Positions 26,186 to 34,629 of a stretch of 64,000 nt of DNA are shown one piece after another. The stretch is taken from assembly GCA_963708735.1 (NCBI GenBank), contig CAVPTW010000007.1, forward strand, positions 1-64,000, in the 5' to 3' direction. The notes beneath the pieces are model-generated. The model ran no database searches. It saw only the letters and a program-made list of their open reading frames with translations, and was not told where the DNA came from. Every line of letters starts with the position of its first letter. Position 1 is the first letter of the stretch. The stretch comes from JAGPUQ01 sp963708735. Its GTDB lineage: Bacteria; Pseudomonadota; Gammaproteobacteria; Pseudomonadales; Porticoccaceae. The position numbers and the translations under genes are program-made.

Positions 26186-27079
26186 GTGGACTATTGCGTT
26201 TTCATCCAGAGCAATCACAAGCAATGGCTGGGTGCCGTGGTGGCAGAATATGCGCTGCGCCGCAATTCCCGGCACAACGAAAAATTCGCCATCCGGCTGA
26301 TGAATGCCGCTGATTTTCCCAGCCTGCAGAGCCGGGAAGGGCAGTTGTATCGCCGCGCCGGCGAATGGCGCCCCTGGGTCAACAACGATCTTCAGTCGTT
26401 CACGCCGCTGCGCTTTGCGCCGCCGGAGCTGATGAACTATCGCGGCCGCGCCCTGGTGATCGATCCGGATGTGTTCGCGGTGGGTGATGTGTGGGATCTG
26501 CTGTCGCGCGACATGGGCGGCAAGGCGATCCTGTGCCGCGCCAAATCCGGCAACAAGGGCAAGCGCGGCGCCTTTGCGTCGAGCGTGATGTTGCTCGACT
26601 GCGAAAAGCTGCGCCACTGGAACCTGGAGCGCGATTTCGCCGCCCTGTTCAGCGGCGAGCGGGATTACATGGACTGGATTTCCCTGCGCCTCGAGGACCG
26701 CGCCAGCATCGGCCCGCTGGAAGACGTGTGGAACGATTTCGACCACCTCTCGGGCGAAACCAAGATGCTCCACAATACCAAACGCTGGACGCAGCCCTGG
26801 AAGACGGGGCTCAAGATCGATTTCCGTCCGGCCGACACCTTCCGCCTGTTTCCGCCGCGCCACTGGCTGCGGCGCGCCCGCCGGGCGCTGTTTGGCGACT
26901 ATCGCTTCGCGGGCAGCTACAAACCGCACCCGGACCCCGCGCAGGAGCGGTTTTTTTTCGGGCTGCTGCGCGAGTGCATGGACCGCAATGTCGTCGATGC
27001 GGCCCGGCTGCGCGACGAAATCGCCCGCCACCATCTGCGGCCGGATGCTTTCGAAGTGCTCGCGCGGATGGCGACCTGA
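26186..27079 (+). CDS. GT8-like glycosyltransferase, copy 1
   Basis: A 297-residue protein from a GTG at 26186 (VDYCVFIQSNHKQWLGAVVA). It is a clear paralogue of the protein encoded at 30118, sharing NDLQSFTPLRF, RGRALVIDPDVFAVGD with a DxD at about residues 93-95, SSVMLLDCEKLRHW, ETKMLHNTKRWTQPWKTGL and HPDPAQERFFF. The pattern of a DxD next to VFAVGD, then LHNTK...PWK, is like glycogenin-type GT8 enzymes, which use a metal and a nucleotide sugar. The acceptor is unknown; the lipid gene neighbours suggest a lipid. A longer start at 26059 is possible but would extend into the Rhs debris. Confidence 0.75.
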   Translation: MDYCVFIQSNHKQWLGAVVAEYALRRNSRHNEKFAIRLMNAADFPSLQSREGQLYRRAGEWRPWVNNDLQSFTPLRFAPPELMNYRGRALVIDPDVFAVGDVWDLLSRDMGGKAILCRAKSGNKGKRGAFASSVMLLDCEKLRHWNLERDFAALFSGERDYMDWISLRLEDRASIGPLEDVWNDFDHLSGETKMLHNTKRWTQPWKTGLKIDFRPADTFRLFPPRHWLRRARRALFGDYRFAGSYKPHPDPAQERFFFGLLRECMDRNVVDAARLRDEIARHHLRPDAFEVLARMAT

Positions 27080-27141
27080 GCCGGGCAGCGCTGTTCCCCT
27101 CCGCCGGCTGTCAATGCTGCTTTTCGTGACTGGATACCCTC

Positions 27142-28131
27142 ATGAGTGTTGTGATTCAAAGCGCAAGGCAACTGGTTCGCACCCTTGCCAAAAAGGGCTC
27201 GCGGCGCCTGTTGCACTGGCGGCTGCGCCGGCTGGACGAAGGCGCGCGCCTGGTGGAGGAGCGCAAGCTGCGGGGCGCGGAACAGTACGCGACGCTGCGC
27301 GATTGCGATATCGCAGTGGTGTCCTTCGGCAAGAGCGGGCGTACCTGGCTGCGGGTGATGCTGTCCCAGGTGTTTCGCTTGATGTACCGCCTGCCGGAAA
27401 ACCTGGTGCTGGGGTTCGATAACTTTCACAACCTGAATGCGAAGATTCCGAAAATATTTTTTACCCACGACAACTACATCAAGGATTTCACCGGTGTGCC
27501 GGGTTCCAAGGCACCGTTTTACGACAAGCCCGTGGTGCTGATGGTGCGCGATCCGCGGGATGTCTCGGTGTCGAATTATTTCCAGTGGAAATTCCGCATG
27601 AAGCCGGACAAGAAAAAGATCAACAATTATCCGCCGGCCGGTTCCGACATCGGCGTATTCGATTACCTGATGAGCGATTACGGCGGCAGTCTCGGCGACG
27701 CGCTGAGCTTCATGAACACCTGGGCCGCCGAGATTCCCCACATCAAGCGCCTGCACATACTGCGCTACGAGGATCTGCGCCGCGATCCCGAAAACCAGTT
27801 GCGGGTGCTGCTGGATTTCATGGGAGTGGCAGCAAGCGAACAGGTGATCGGCGACGCCGTGGCCTACGCTTCCTACGAGAAGATGAAAGCGCGTGAAAGT
27901 CAGGGTGGACTGCATCTGGGTCCGTTGCGCCTGACCGGCGGGCGGCTCGCGGCGCGGGACCGGGACAATCCGGACAGTTACAAGGTCCGCCGCGCCAAGG
28001 TGGGCGGCTATCGCGATTATTGCACCGATGAAGAAGTCGCGCGCATCGATGCGCGGATCGCTACCGGGCTGGACCCCGTGTTCGGCTATGGCAACCCGTC
28101 CGGCAACATCTCCGGCAATACTGCCGTCTAG
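27142..28131 (+). CDS. Sulfotransferase A
   Basis: A 329-residue PAPS-dependent sulfotransferase. The 5'-phosphosulfate-binding loop is VSFGKSGRTWLRVML (about residues 60-74), and the 3'-phosphate site is MVRDPRDVSVSNYFQWKFR. The C-terminal PDSYKVRRAKVGGYRDY is shared with two more sulfotransferases in this region (32513 and 33432). A conserved His near FFTHDNY may be the catalytic base. No transmembrane helix is obvious, so it probably acts in the cytoplasm. Next gene overlaps by one base (TAGTG), suggesting one operon with the lipid kinase. Confidence 0.88.
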   Translation: MSVVIQSARQLVRTLAKKGSRRLLHWRLRRLDEGARLVEERKLRGAEQYATLRDCDIAVVSFGKSGRTWLRVMLSQVFRLMYRLPENLVLGFDNFHNLNAKIPKIFFTHDNYIKDFTGVPGSKAPFYDKPVVLMVRDPRDVSVSNYFQWKFRMKPDKKKINNYPPAGSDIGVFDYLMSDYGGSLGDALSFMNTWAAEIPHIKRLHILRYEDLRRDPENQLRVLLDFMGVAASEQVIGDAVAYASYEKMKARESQGGLHLGPLRLTGGRLAARDRDNPDSYKVRRAKVGGYRDYCTDEEVARIDARIATGLDPVFGYGNPSGNISGNTAV

Positions 28132-29105
28132 TGCCCCGGAACCCGCAGCCGGTGATTGCCGTTATCAGCAACCGCAACAGCGGACACAACCGCGACCGTC
28201 TGGGCACGGTGGTGCAAGCTCTCGACGGGGATCCACGCTTTCGCCACTTCATTACCGACGCCGCGGAAGACATCCCGGGGGTGCTCGCGGCGCTGGCTGG
28301 AGCGCCGCTTCGGTTGCTGGTGATCAATGGTGGCGATGGCACGGCGGCGGCAGTTTTTGCCCGGCTGTTCGCCCATTTCGCGCCCGCCGACCTGCCGCTG
28401 CTGGCGCTGTTGCCGGGCGGCACCGCCAACATGACCGCGGGCGATGTCGGCATTCGCGGTTCGCTGGAAAGCGCGCTGCGCCGCTTGCAGGCCTGGGCCA
28501 CGGCGGGCTGCGCGACCGACGGATTCACGGTGGAGCGCCCTGTCTTGCGGGTCGCTCCAGGCGCACAGCCGCCGCGTTATGGCATGTTTTTCGGCGCCGG
28601 CGTCATCATGCAGGGCACCGCCTATGCGCATCGTGAGTTGCACGCGCGGGGGCTGCGCGATGACTTCAGCCTGGGTCTTGGCATGGTGCGCACGCTCTGG
28701 GGGCTGGTGCGCCGCGACCCCGAATTCTGGCAGCCGCTGCCGGTCGCGGTGCGCGCTGACGATGGCGAGACGCTGCGCTGCGACGCCCTGATTCTCGCCG
28801 TGAGCACGCTCGACCGACTGTTCCTCGGCTTGCGACCGTTCTGGGGCAAAGGCACCGGGCCGCTCAAGTGGAGTCTGATCGAGGGGCGTGCCCGACATTT
28901 ACTCCGGCGCTTTCCCGGTATCCTGCGCGGGCGCCCCGGACGTGCCGTGGTCCCCGACGGCGGCTACCATAGCCACCGGGCAACGCGCATCACTCTGGAA
29001 ATGGACGGCAGTTTCAATCTCGATGGCGAGATCGTTGCGGTCTCCCGCGCCGAGGGACCCGTTGTCATCACGGCGGCGGGGCCGCTGCGGTTTCTGCGTC
29101 TGTGA
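28131..29105 (+). CDS. Diacylglycerol-kinase-like lipid kinase
   Basis: A 324-residue protein with the DAGK catalytic fold: VIAVISNRNSGHN at the N-terminus, the nucleotide-binding INGGDGTAAAVF (G67-T71) and LLPGGTANMTAGDVG, and a C-terminal beta domain ending in SFNLDGEIVAVS. It would phosphorylate a lipid alcohol such as diacylglycerol using ATP at the inner face of the membrane. GTG 28131 overlaps the sulfotransferase stop by one base. It is directly followed by a Tam41-like cytidylyltransferase that would use its product. Confidence 0.88.
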   Translation: MPRNPQPVIAVISNRNSGHNRDRLGTVVQALDGDPRFRHFITDAAEDIPGVLAALAGAPLRLLVINGGDGTAAAVFARLFAHFAPADLPLLALLPGGTANMTAGDVGIRGSLESALRRLQAWATAGCATDGFTVERPVLRVAPGAQPPRYGMFFGAGVIMQGTAYAHRELHARGLRDDFSLGLGMVRTLWGLVRRDPEFWQPLPVAVRADDGETLRCDALILAVSTLDRLFLGLRPFWGKGTGPLKWSLIEGRARHLLRRFPGILRGRPGRAVVPDGGYHSHRATRITLEMDGSFNLDGEIVAVSRAEGPVVITAAGPLRFLRL

Positions 29106-30061
29106 CGCCGCCGGCGAACCTGATGCAAGTGGAGCCTGTGGGGCAACGGGCGCTGGCGCCGCTGCTCGCCCTGTTGCGCGAGCGTCACGGCGATGCCGTG
29201 GTCGCCATCGTTCTTTACGGTTCCTGTCTGCGCAGCGGCGATTTCCATGAAGGGCTGGTGGATCTCTATGTGATCGTGGCGGATTACCGGCACTCGGGGC
29301 AAAGTGCCGGACGCATCCTGGGCAACTGGCTGTTGCCGCCCAATGTGTACTATGCCGAAGTGACAGAGCAGGGCCGCACCCTGCGCAGCAAATACGCGCT
29401 GGTGTCCCGCGCGGATTTTCAGCGCGGTCTGTCGCCGCGCAGTTTCGAGAGCTATTTCTGGGGGCGGTTCTGTCAGCCGGTGGCACTGGTCTATGCGCGG
29501 GGAAACGACAATCGGACCGGCGCACCTGATTACAGTGAGTTGCTCAGTGCGGATCAGGAGCTGGCGGCCACCACCTTGTTGAGTCGCGCGTTGCCGCTGT
29601 TGCCTCCCACGGGCCTGATCAGCGAGCTCTGGCAGCAGAGTCTGGCGCTGAGCTACGGCACCGAGTTGCGGGCGGAGCAGGGCGGGAGGACAAAGGAATT
29701 GGCGATCTGGGGCGAGTCCTTTTACCGCGACCTGACCCGACGCATCGCCGCGCGGTTGCCCCATGGCTTCCTCCTGGTCGAGAGCGCGACCGGGTTGGGC
29801 TATGCCGCAACGGTTCCGCCGGGTGCCCGGTTGCGCGCGCGGATCGCGTGGCGCTTGCGCGCCCTGCACGGCAAGATGCGCTCCCTGTTGCGCCTGACCA
29901 AGGCGCTGTTCACCTTTGCCGGTGGGCTGGATTACCTGGCCTGGAAGCTTGCGCGTCACTCGGGACAGCAGGTATTGATCCCGGACAAGGTGCGTCGCCA
30001 CCCGCTGGTCTATGGTTGGACTTTCTTTTGGCGTCTTCATCGACGCGGCCTGTTCAAGTAA
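29102..30061 (+). CDS. Tam41-like CTP:phosphatidate cytidylyltransferase
   Basis: A 319-residue protein with a nucleotidyltransferase-like start: AIVLYGSCLRSGDF (G40-S41) then LVDLYVIVADY (D54). Farther on, GRTLRSKYALVSRADF followed by WGRFCQPVALVY lines up with the G-T-L-x-K-Y-x-V-x-S...GR-x-x-K/Q-P-V region of mitochondrial Tam41, which makes CDP-diacylglycerol from phosphatidate. I made this link by eye; overall similarity is low. Position right after a lipid kinase (GTGA overlap) fits conversion of a phospholipid intermediate to a CDP-lipid. Otherwise it would be an unknown nucleotidyltransferase. Confidence 0.6.
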   Translation: MTPPANLMQVEPVGQRALAPLLALLRERHGDAVVAIVLYGSCLRSGDFHEGLVDLYVIVADYRHSGQSAGRILGNWLLPPNVYYAEVTEQGRTLRSKYALVSRADFQRGLSPRSFESYFWGRFCQPVALVYARGNDNRTGAPDYSELLSADQELAATTLLSRALPLLPPTGLISELWQQSLALSYGTELRAEQGGRTKELAIWGESFYRDLTRRIAARLPHGFLLVESATGLGYAATVPPGARLRARIAWRLRALHGKMRSLLRLTKALFTFAGGLDYLAWKLARHSGQQVLIPDKVRRHPLVYGWTFFWRLHRRGLFK

Positions 30062-30117
30062 ATTCCCGTTGCACGCAATACCCTGATTTCCGAACCCCGT
30101 GAATCGAGACAGTACAG

Positions 30118-31062
30118 ATGACAGTGGCAGAAAACTCCCGGAGCGACACCGCGACCCCAGAGGAACTGCGGGTCTTCATCCATACCAATGACCGGCAGTG
30201 GCTCGGCGCCTTGGTGGCGGCCCATGCGCTGAAGCGCAATTCCCGCCACGCCGACACCTTTGCGGTGGAGTTCATTCACGTGAAGGATCATCCCTTCCTG
30301 GCCGCGCGCGAGGGGCAGAAATTCCTCCGTGGCGGCACCACCCGCACCTGGCGCATGGATGATCTCCAGTCGTTCACGCCCCTGCGCTTTCTGGCGCCGC
30401 GCCTCGCCGGGTATCGCGGCCGCGCCGTGGTGATAGATCCCGACGTGTTCGCGGTCGGCGACATTCACGAACTGCTGACTCGTGACATGCAGGGCGCAGC
30501 GGTGATGGGCCGGCGGCGCTCCGAGCGCGATGACAAGGGTTTTCAGGTCGCCACCAGTGTCATGCTGCTCGACTGCGCGCGGTTGCGGCACTGGGATTGC
30601 GAGCGGGAGTTCGGCGAGCTGTTCAGTTTCGCGCGCGACTACAAGGACTGGATGGTGCTGGCACACGAGCGGCCCGAGAACATCGGCTGGCTGGAACCCG
30701 AGTGGAACGATTTCGATCGCCTCACGCCGCAGACGAAAATGCTGCACAACACCAAGCGCCGCACCCAGCCCTGGAAGACCGGGCTGCCGGTGGACTTCAC
30801 GCCCGCCGACAAGCTGAAAGACAAACCCCTGCTCGCCGGGCTGAACCGGGTGCGCGCGCGACTGCTGGGCGAATACGCTCTGCTCGGCCGCTATGCCCGC
30901 CACCCGGACCCCGCGCAGGAGCGGCTGTTTTTCACGCTGCTGCGGGAATGTCTGGAGAACGGCTCGGTGACCGAAGATCTGCTGCGCGTGGAGATGGCGC
31001 GCAATCACCTGCGCCACGATGCGCTGGATGTCCTGAACAGAATCCGGCTGGAGGCTGCCTGA
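30118..31062 (+). CDS. GT8-like glycosyltransferase, copy 2
   Basis: A 314-residue paralogue of the protein at 26186, with an extra 17-residue hydrophilic N-terminus. Shared motifs: LRVFIHTNDRQWLGALVAAHA, MDDLQSFTPLRF, RGRAVVIDPDVFAVGD (DxD at D107-D109), TSVMLLDCARLRHW, QTKMLHNTKRRTQPWKTGL and HPDPAQERLFF. The two copies have diverged enough to act on different acceptors or donors. It is followed after 3 bp by an oxygenase gene, in the same operon. Confidence 0.78.
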   Translation: MTVAENSRSDTATPEELRVFIHTNDRQWLGALVAAHALKRNSRHADTFAVEFIHVKDHPFLAAREGQKFLRGGTTRTWRMDDLQSFTPLRFLAPRLAGYRGRAVVIDPDVFAVGDIHELLTRDMQGAAVMGRRRSERDDKGFQVATSVMLLDCARLRHWDCEREFGELFSFARDYKDWMVLAHERPENIGWLEPEWNDFDRLTPQTKMLHNTKRRTQPWKTGLPVDFTPADKLKDKPLLAGLNRVRARLLGEYALLGRYARHPDPAQERLFFTLLRECLENGSVTEDLLRVEMARNHLRHDALDVLNRIRLEAA

Positions 31063-31065
31063 ACC

Positions 31066-31782
31066 ATGCGCTATCTCGCTCTCGACAAACTCGCCGCGGT
31101 TGATGCGGCGGATTTCGCCCGGCGGCAGCCTTATCCCTGGCTGGGAATCGCCGATCTGGTGACGCCGGAGGGTTACGCCGAATTGCTGGCGAACATGCCC
31201 GGGCTCGAACTGTTCGAGAAAAAATTCGGTTACCGGCGCCGCGCGGGACAAGAGCCCCACGACCGCTATTCCCTCGAATTCACGCCCGATACCCCGGTGC
31301 CCGCGCCCTGGCGCGCCTTTATCGACGAGTTGTGCAACTCCGGTTACCGCGAGCAGATCGCGCGGCTGTTCCGCTGCCGGCGGCCTACTTTCCGGTTCCA
31401 CTGGCATTACACGCCGACCGGGTGCTCGGTTTCGCCCCATTGCGACGCCGCGCGCGAATACGGCTCCCAGCTTTTTTACTTCAATCCCGAGGGTGACTGG
31501 CAGCCGGAGTGGGGCGGCGGCACCCTGATCCTCGATGACGCCGGACGCCTGAGCTACGACTCGGCGCCGACGCTCGAGGAGTTTGTCGCCGTCCACGAAG
31601 CGCCCTCCATCGGCAATCAGTCGACCCTGATCCAGCGTACCGATCACGCCTGGCACGCGGTGCGGCCCATCGCCTGTCCCGAAGGTCGGCTGCGCCGCGT
31701 ATTCATCGTGGTGGTGAATCCGGACACGCTCTACTGGCGGGTCCGCGACCGCATTGTCGGCAAACAGGTGCAGCGTTTTTGA
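31066..31782 (+). CDS. 2-oxoglutarate/Fe(II)-dependent oxygenase
   Basis: A 238-residue non-haem iron oxygenase. The HxD motif is H125-C-D127 in GCSVSPHCDAAREYGSQLFY; the distal His is in RTDHAWHAVRPIA, with the 2-oxoglutarate-binding Arg following in the same strand. WGGGTLILDD and NPDTLYWRVRD complete the double-stranded beta-helix pattern. It likely hydroxylates a lipid or sugar part of the cluster product. Its stop overlaps the TTG start of the next gene (TTGA). Confidence 0.82.
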   Translation: MRYLALDKLAAVDAADFARRQPYPWLGIADLVTPEGYAELLANMPGLELFEKKFGYRRRAGQEPHDRYSLEFTPDTPVPAPWRAFIDELCNSGYREQIARLFRCRRPTFRFHWHYTPTGCSVSPHCDAAREYGSQLFYFNPEGDWQPEWGGGTLILDDAGRLSYDSAPTLEEFVAVHEAPSIGNQSTLIQRTDHAWHAVRPIACPEGRLRRVFIVVVNPDTLYWRVRDRIVGKQVQRF

Positions 31783-32552
31783 GGCTTCTTGCGGCTGATG
31801 CGATGCCGGCCGGCTGTCTGCCCGGATTGCCGCAACGGCCGTATCGAAACTTTGCCGGCGGCGCGGTCCAGCTGTGGCTGGCCCGACTCGGGGAATGCTT
31901 GGGCGCGTTGGAAAGGAGCAGCCAGGCATGCCTTTCCGACGTCGAAATAGCGCACTGCGCGCGGTTTGCCGATCCCGCCGATCGGCACCGGGCCTTGCTC
32001 GCGCGGCTGCTGTTGCGTCAGGCGCTGTCCCACCGGTATCCGCTGCCACCGGCGGGCTGGCGATTTGCGCGCGACCGACGGGGCAAGCCGGCACTCGTCT
32101 GGCCGGCGTTGCCGTTGACATTCAACCTGTCCCACAGCGGGGATCTGGTGGTCTGCGCTCTGGGTCGGCACTGCGAATTGGGTGTGGATGTGGAACAGAT
32201 CGCGCCGCGGGATCGACTGCTGGCGCTGGCGCGGCGATTTTTTTCAGCGGATGAATGCGCGCGGCTCGGTGGCTTGTCCGGCGCCGCGCAGCGCGACGCG
32301 TTTTACGATATCTGGACCGCCCGGGAGGCTTATTTCAAGGCAGTTGGCTGCGGTTTGACGGGATTTGCCGATCCGGAAGCCAGCGCCGTAGCGGCGACAA
32401 CCGCGCTCGGTTGGCAGCGGCGACGGGTGACGGAAATTCCGGGCTATCGCATGGCCCTGTGCTGGCGACCGAACGGACCGACGCCCGAGCGCAGGGCGAT
32501 TGCGACCGCGCGCTACCTCGCCGCCACGCCGGTTGTCGGCGCGGCGGTATAG
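31779..32552 (+). CDS. Sfp-type 4'-phosphopantetheinyl transferase
   Basis: A 257-residue enzyme that transfers phosphopantetheine from CoA to a carrier-protein serine. Diagnostic motifs are GKPALVW...LTFNLSHSGDLVVCAL, GVDVEQIAPRD (metal-binding Asp) and FYDIWTAREAYFKAVGCGL, the WxxKE/REAYxK region. TTG 31779 overlaps the oxygenase stop; ATG 31803 is an alternative start. Its presence beside a fatty-acyl-AMP ligase suggests activation of an acyl carrier protein, though no carrier gene is in the cluster. It overlaps the convergent sulfotransferase gene by 40 bp. Confidence 0.9.
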   Translation: MRLLAADAMPAGCLPGLPQRPYRNFAGGAVQLWLARLGECLGALERSSQACLSDVEIAHCARFADPADRHRALLARLLLRQALSHRYPLPPAGWRFARDRRGKPALVWPALPLTFNLSHSGDLVVCALGRHCELGVDVEQIAPRDRLLALARRFFSADECARLGGLSGAAQRDAFYDIWTAREAYFKAVGCGLTGFADPEASAVAATTALGWQRRRVTEIPGYRMALCWRPNGPTPERRAIATARYLAATPVVGAAV

Positions 32553-33448
32553 CCGAACACAGGGTCCAGCTTGGTCATCAATTCGTCGAGCGCGCGGCAC
32601 TGATCGTCATCGAAATAATCCCGGTAACCCCCGACCTTGGCGCGCCGCACCTTGAAGGACTCCGGATTATTGGCGTCGCCGGCTTTCACCCGCGCGCCGC
32701 TGTTGCGGAAGAAGCCTTCGGCTTCAAGTTTCTTCATGTTGTCGTAGGCGGCAAAATTTACCGCTTCGGCGATCTCGTCCGCCGTGCCCGGCGTACCGGT
32801 GAAACTCAGGATGCGTTGCAATTCCCGCCCCGGATCGCTCCGCATGTCTTCGTAGCGCACCAGCAGCAGGTCGGCGACTTCGGCGCGCGATGCGGCCCAG
32901 TCGTTGAAGTAGTCGATGATGCGCGGCAGGCCCACCTGCGGGTCCATCACAAAATCGAAAACGCTGATATCGGCGCCGTGGGGCGGATAGTCGTTGAGAA
33001 ATTTTTTCCGCGGCTGGATGCGGAACTGCCACTGAAAGAATTGCGACACCGCGACATCGCGCGGGTCGCGTACCTGCAAAACGATTTTCTTGCCGGCGAA
33101 ATGCGCTTTCGAATGCCAGTTGCCGGTGTAGTCGCGCAGGTAATTGTTGTGAGTGAAAAATACCCGCGGTGCCGCCGGATTCCGCCGGTGGAGGTTATCG
33201 AAATCCAGCAATTCGGAGGCGGGCAGGCCGTAGCGCACCTGATAGAAACGCGACAACATCACTCGCAGCCAGGTCCGGCCGCTCTTGCCCCAGGACATCA
33301 GTACCCAGTCCGCCGGTTGCAGGCGGCGGTATTCCAGCCAGCCCCGCAGCCAGCGTTCGGACGCCTTGCGCCGCTCGCGCGACGCAAAAGGACAAACCGC
33401 GCTGGCGGCGTGCAGCGCGATGCGACCGTAATCAGTCACGGGCGGCAT
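32513..33448 (-). CDS. Sulfotransferase B
   Basis: A 311-residue PAPS-dependent sulfotransferase. The PAPS loop is MSWGKSGRTWLRVML (about residues 51-65), the 3'-phosphate motif is LQVRDPRDVAVSQFFQWQFR, and the C-terminal PESFKVRRAKVGGYRDY is the signature shared with the two others here. The start at 33448 overlaps the end of sulfotransferase C by 17 bp, so the pair is translationally coupled. Its 3' end overlaps the convergent phosphopantetheinyl transferase. A somewhat longer frame runs upstream but inside the neighbour. Confidence 0.87.
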   Translation of the reverse strand: MPPVTDYGRIALHAASAVCPFASRERRKASERWLRGWLEYRRLQPADWVLMSWGKSGRTWLRVMLSRFYQVRYGLPASELLDFDNLHRRNPAAPRVFFTHNNYLRDYTGNWHSKAHFAGKKIVLQVRDPRDVAVSQFFQWQFRIQPRKKFLNDYPPHGADISVFDFVMDPQVGLPRIIDYFNDWAASRAEVADLLLVRYEDMRSDPGRELQRILSFTGTPGTADEIAEAVNFAAYDNMKKLEAEGFFRNSGARVKAGDANNPESFKVRRAKVGGYRDYFDDDQCRALDELMTKLDPVFGYTAAPTTGVAAR

Positions 33449-34376
33449 CTCGCGGCGCGGTGGCCGCAGGCGTTTCGCTGTAACCAAAGCTCGGCGCGAG
33501 TCGCGTCGCGACCAGTCCGTCGATTTCCGCGAGTTGCCGGTCGTCGAAATAATCCCGATAGCCGCCCACCTTGGCGCGGCGCACCTTGTAGGAGTCCGGG
33601 TTGCCCGGATCGGCGGCCTTGAGGCGGCTGCCGCTGCGCCAGAAATAATTGGTCTCTTCCTTTTTGCGCAGATTTTCCACCGTGGCGAACTCGACCGCGT
33701 CGGCGATGGCGGCAGCATCGGGCTCCATGCCCAGAAACGCCACCAGACGGCTCAATTCGGGATGCGGCGTGGCGCGCAGGTCCTCATAGCGCAACAGCAG
33801 GGATGCGTGGATTTTGGGCAATTCGCGTTCCCAGAGATTCATGAATTCGATGATGTGGGGCAGACCCTGGTGTTCGTCCATCACGAAGTCGTAGATGGAA
33901 ATATCGGCGCCGTGGCTCGGATACAGGTTCAGTGCCTTTTTGTAGGGGCGCATCCGGTGTTTCCACTGGAAGAACTGCGACACCGCGACATCCTGGGGGC
34001 GGCGCGCCAGCAGTACGGTTTTCTTGGCGTAGAAATCTTTCTTCGAATCCAGATTTCCGGTGTAGGTGCGCAAATAGTTGTCATGGGTGAAAAATATTTT
34101 CGGCACCGCCGGATTGATCTTGTGGTAATTGTCGAAGCCGAACAGGATGTTCTCCGGAATGTTGCAGGCGACCTGGAAATAGCGCGACAGCATGGCGCGC
34201 ACCCAGGTGCGGCCGCTCTTGCCGTAGGAGGCGAAGACATGATCGCAGCGCTGGTATTTCCAGTATTCCTCGCGGCCGCGACGCCAGCGTTCGAGCGCGA
34301 GCCCGCGCGCTTCCGGCAGGACGTGACTGGCGAGCCGAACCAGCCGTTTGGTGACGTGTTTGTTGATCACATGCAT
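33432..34376 (-). CDS. Sulfotransferase C
   Basis: A 314-residue PAPS-dependent sulfotransferase with ASYGKSGRTWVRAMLSRYF (about residues 49-67), LLARRPQDVAVSQFFQWKHR and PDSYKVRRAKVGGYRDY. In the 3'-phosphate motif the usual RDPRD is RRPQD, a change not seen in the two paralogues. It lies upstream of sulfotransferase B in the same operon, separated from the LpxL-like gene by a 141 bp MITE-like repeat and short spacer. A longer start at 34442 exists, but MHVINKHVTK at 34376 fits the paralogue lengths. Confidence 0.87.
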   Translation of the reverse strand: MHVINKHVTKRLVRLASHVLPEARGLALERWRRGREEYWKYQRCDHVFASYGKSGRTWVRAMLSRYFQVACNIPENILFGFDNYHKINPAVPKIFFTHDNYLRTYTGNLDSKKDFYAKKTVLLARRPQDVAVSQFFQWKHRMRPYKKALNLYPSHGADISIYDFVMDEHQGLPHIIEFMNLWERELPKIHASLLLRYEDLRATPHPELSRLVAFLGMEPDAAAIADAVEFATVENLRKKEETNYFWRSGSRLKAADPGNPDSYKVRRAKVGGYRDYFDDRQLAEIDGLVATRLAPSFGYSETPAATAPRDAARD

Positions 34377-34488
34377 GGGGTGGATCCGGTCGGAATGGCG
34401 TGATGTACACAGAGCGCGTGGCCGAGGGCGCAAGTTTAGCATTGGCCCGGCGGCGGTTTTGGGCGCGCCGGGGCGCTTGTCGGGTTGC

Positions 34489-34629
34489 CAGCTTGTTGAA
34501 AAACTGCTGCGGCAGCCATCTGCTTCGTTGCGCGGTGCTCGCTCCCTCGCCTATCTATCGGATATGTCTCGGTCGCTGCGCGCCGTGCGCCTCGCATCTG
34601 GCCCCCTCGCGACGTTTTTCAACAAGCTG
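34489..34629. repeat. 141 bp MITE-like element with 16 bp perfect inverted ends
   Basis: CAGCTTGTTGAAAAAC (34489-34504) is the exact reverse complement of GTTTTTCAACAAGCTG (34614-34629). The 109 bp interior is non-coding. The right end stops at the TAA of the LpxL-like gene (34630). Size, perfect ends and lack of coding sequence fit a miniature inverted-repeat element moved by an outside transposase, or a large intergenic hairpin repeat. I see no second copy in this window. Confidence 0.75.
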
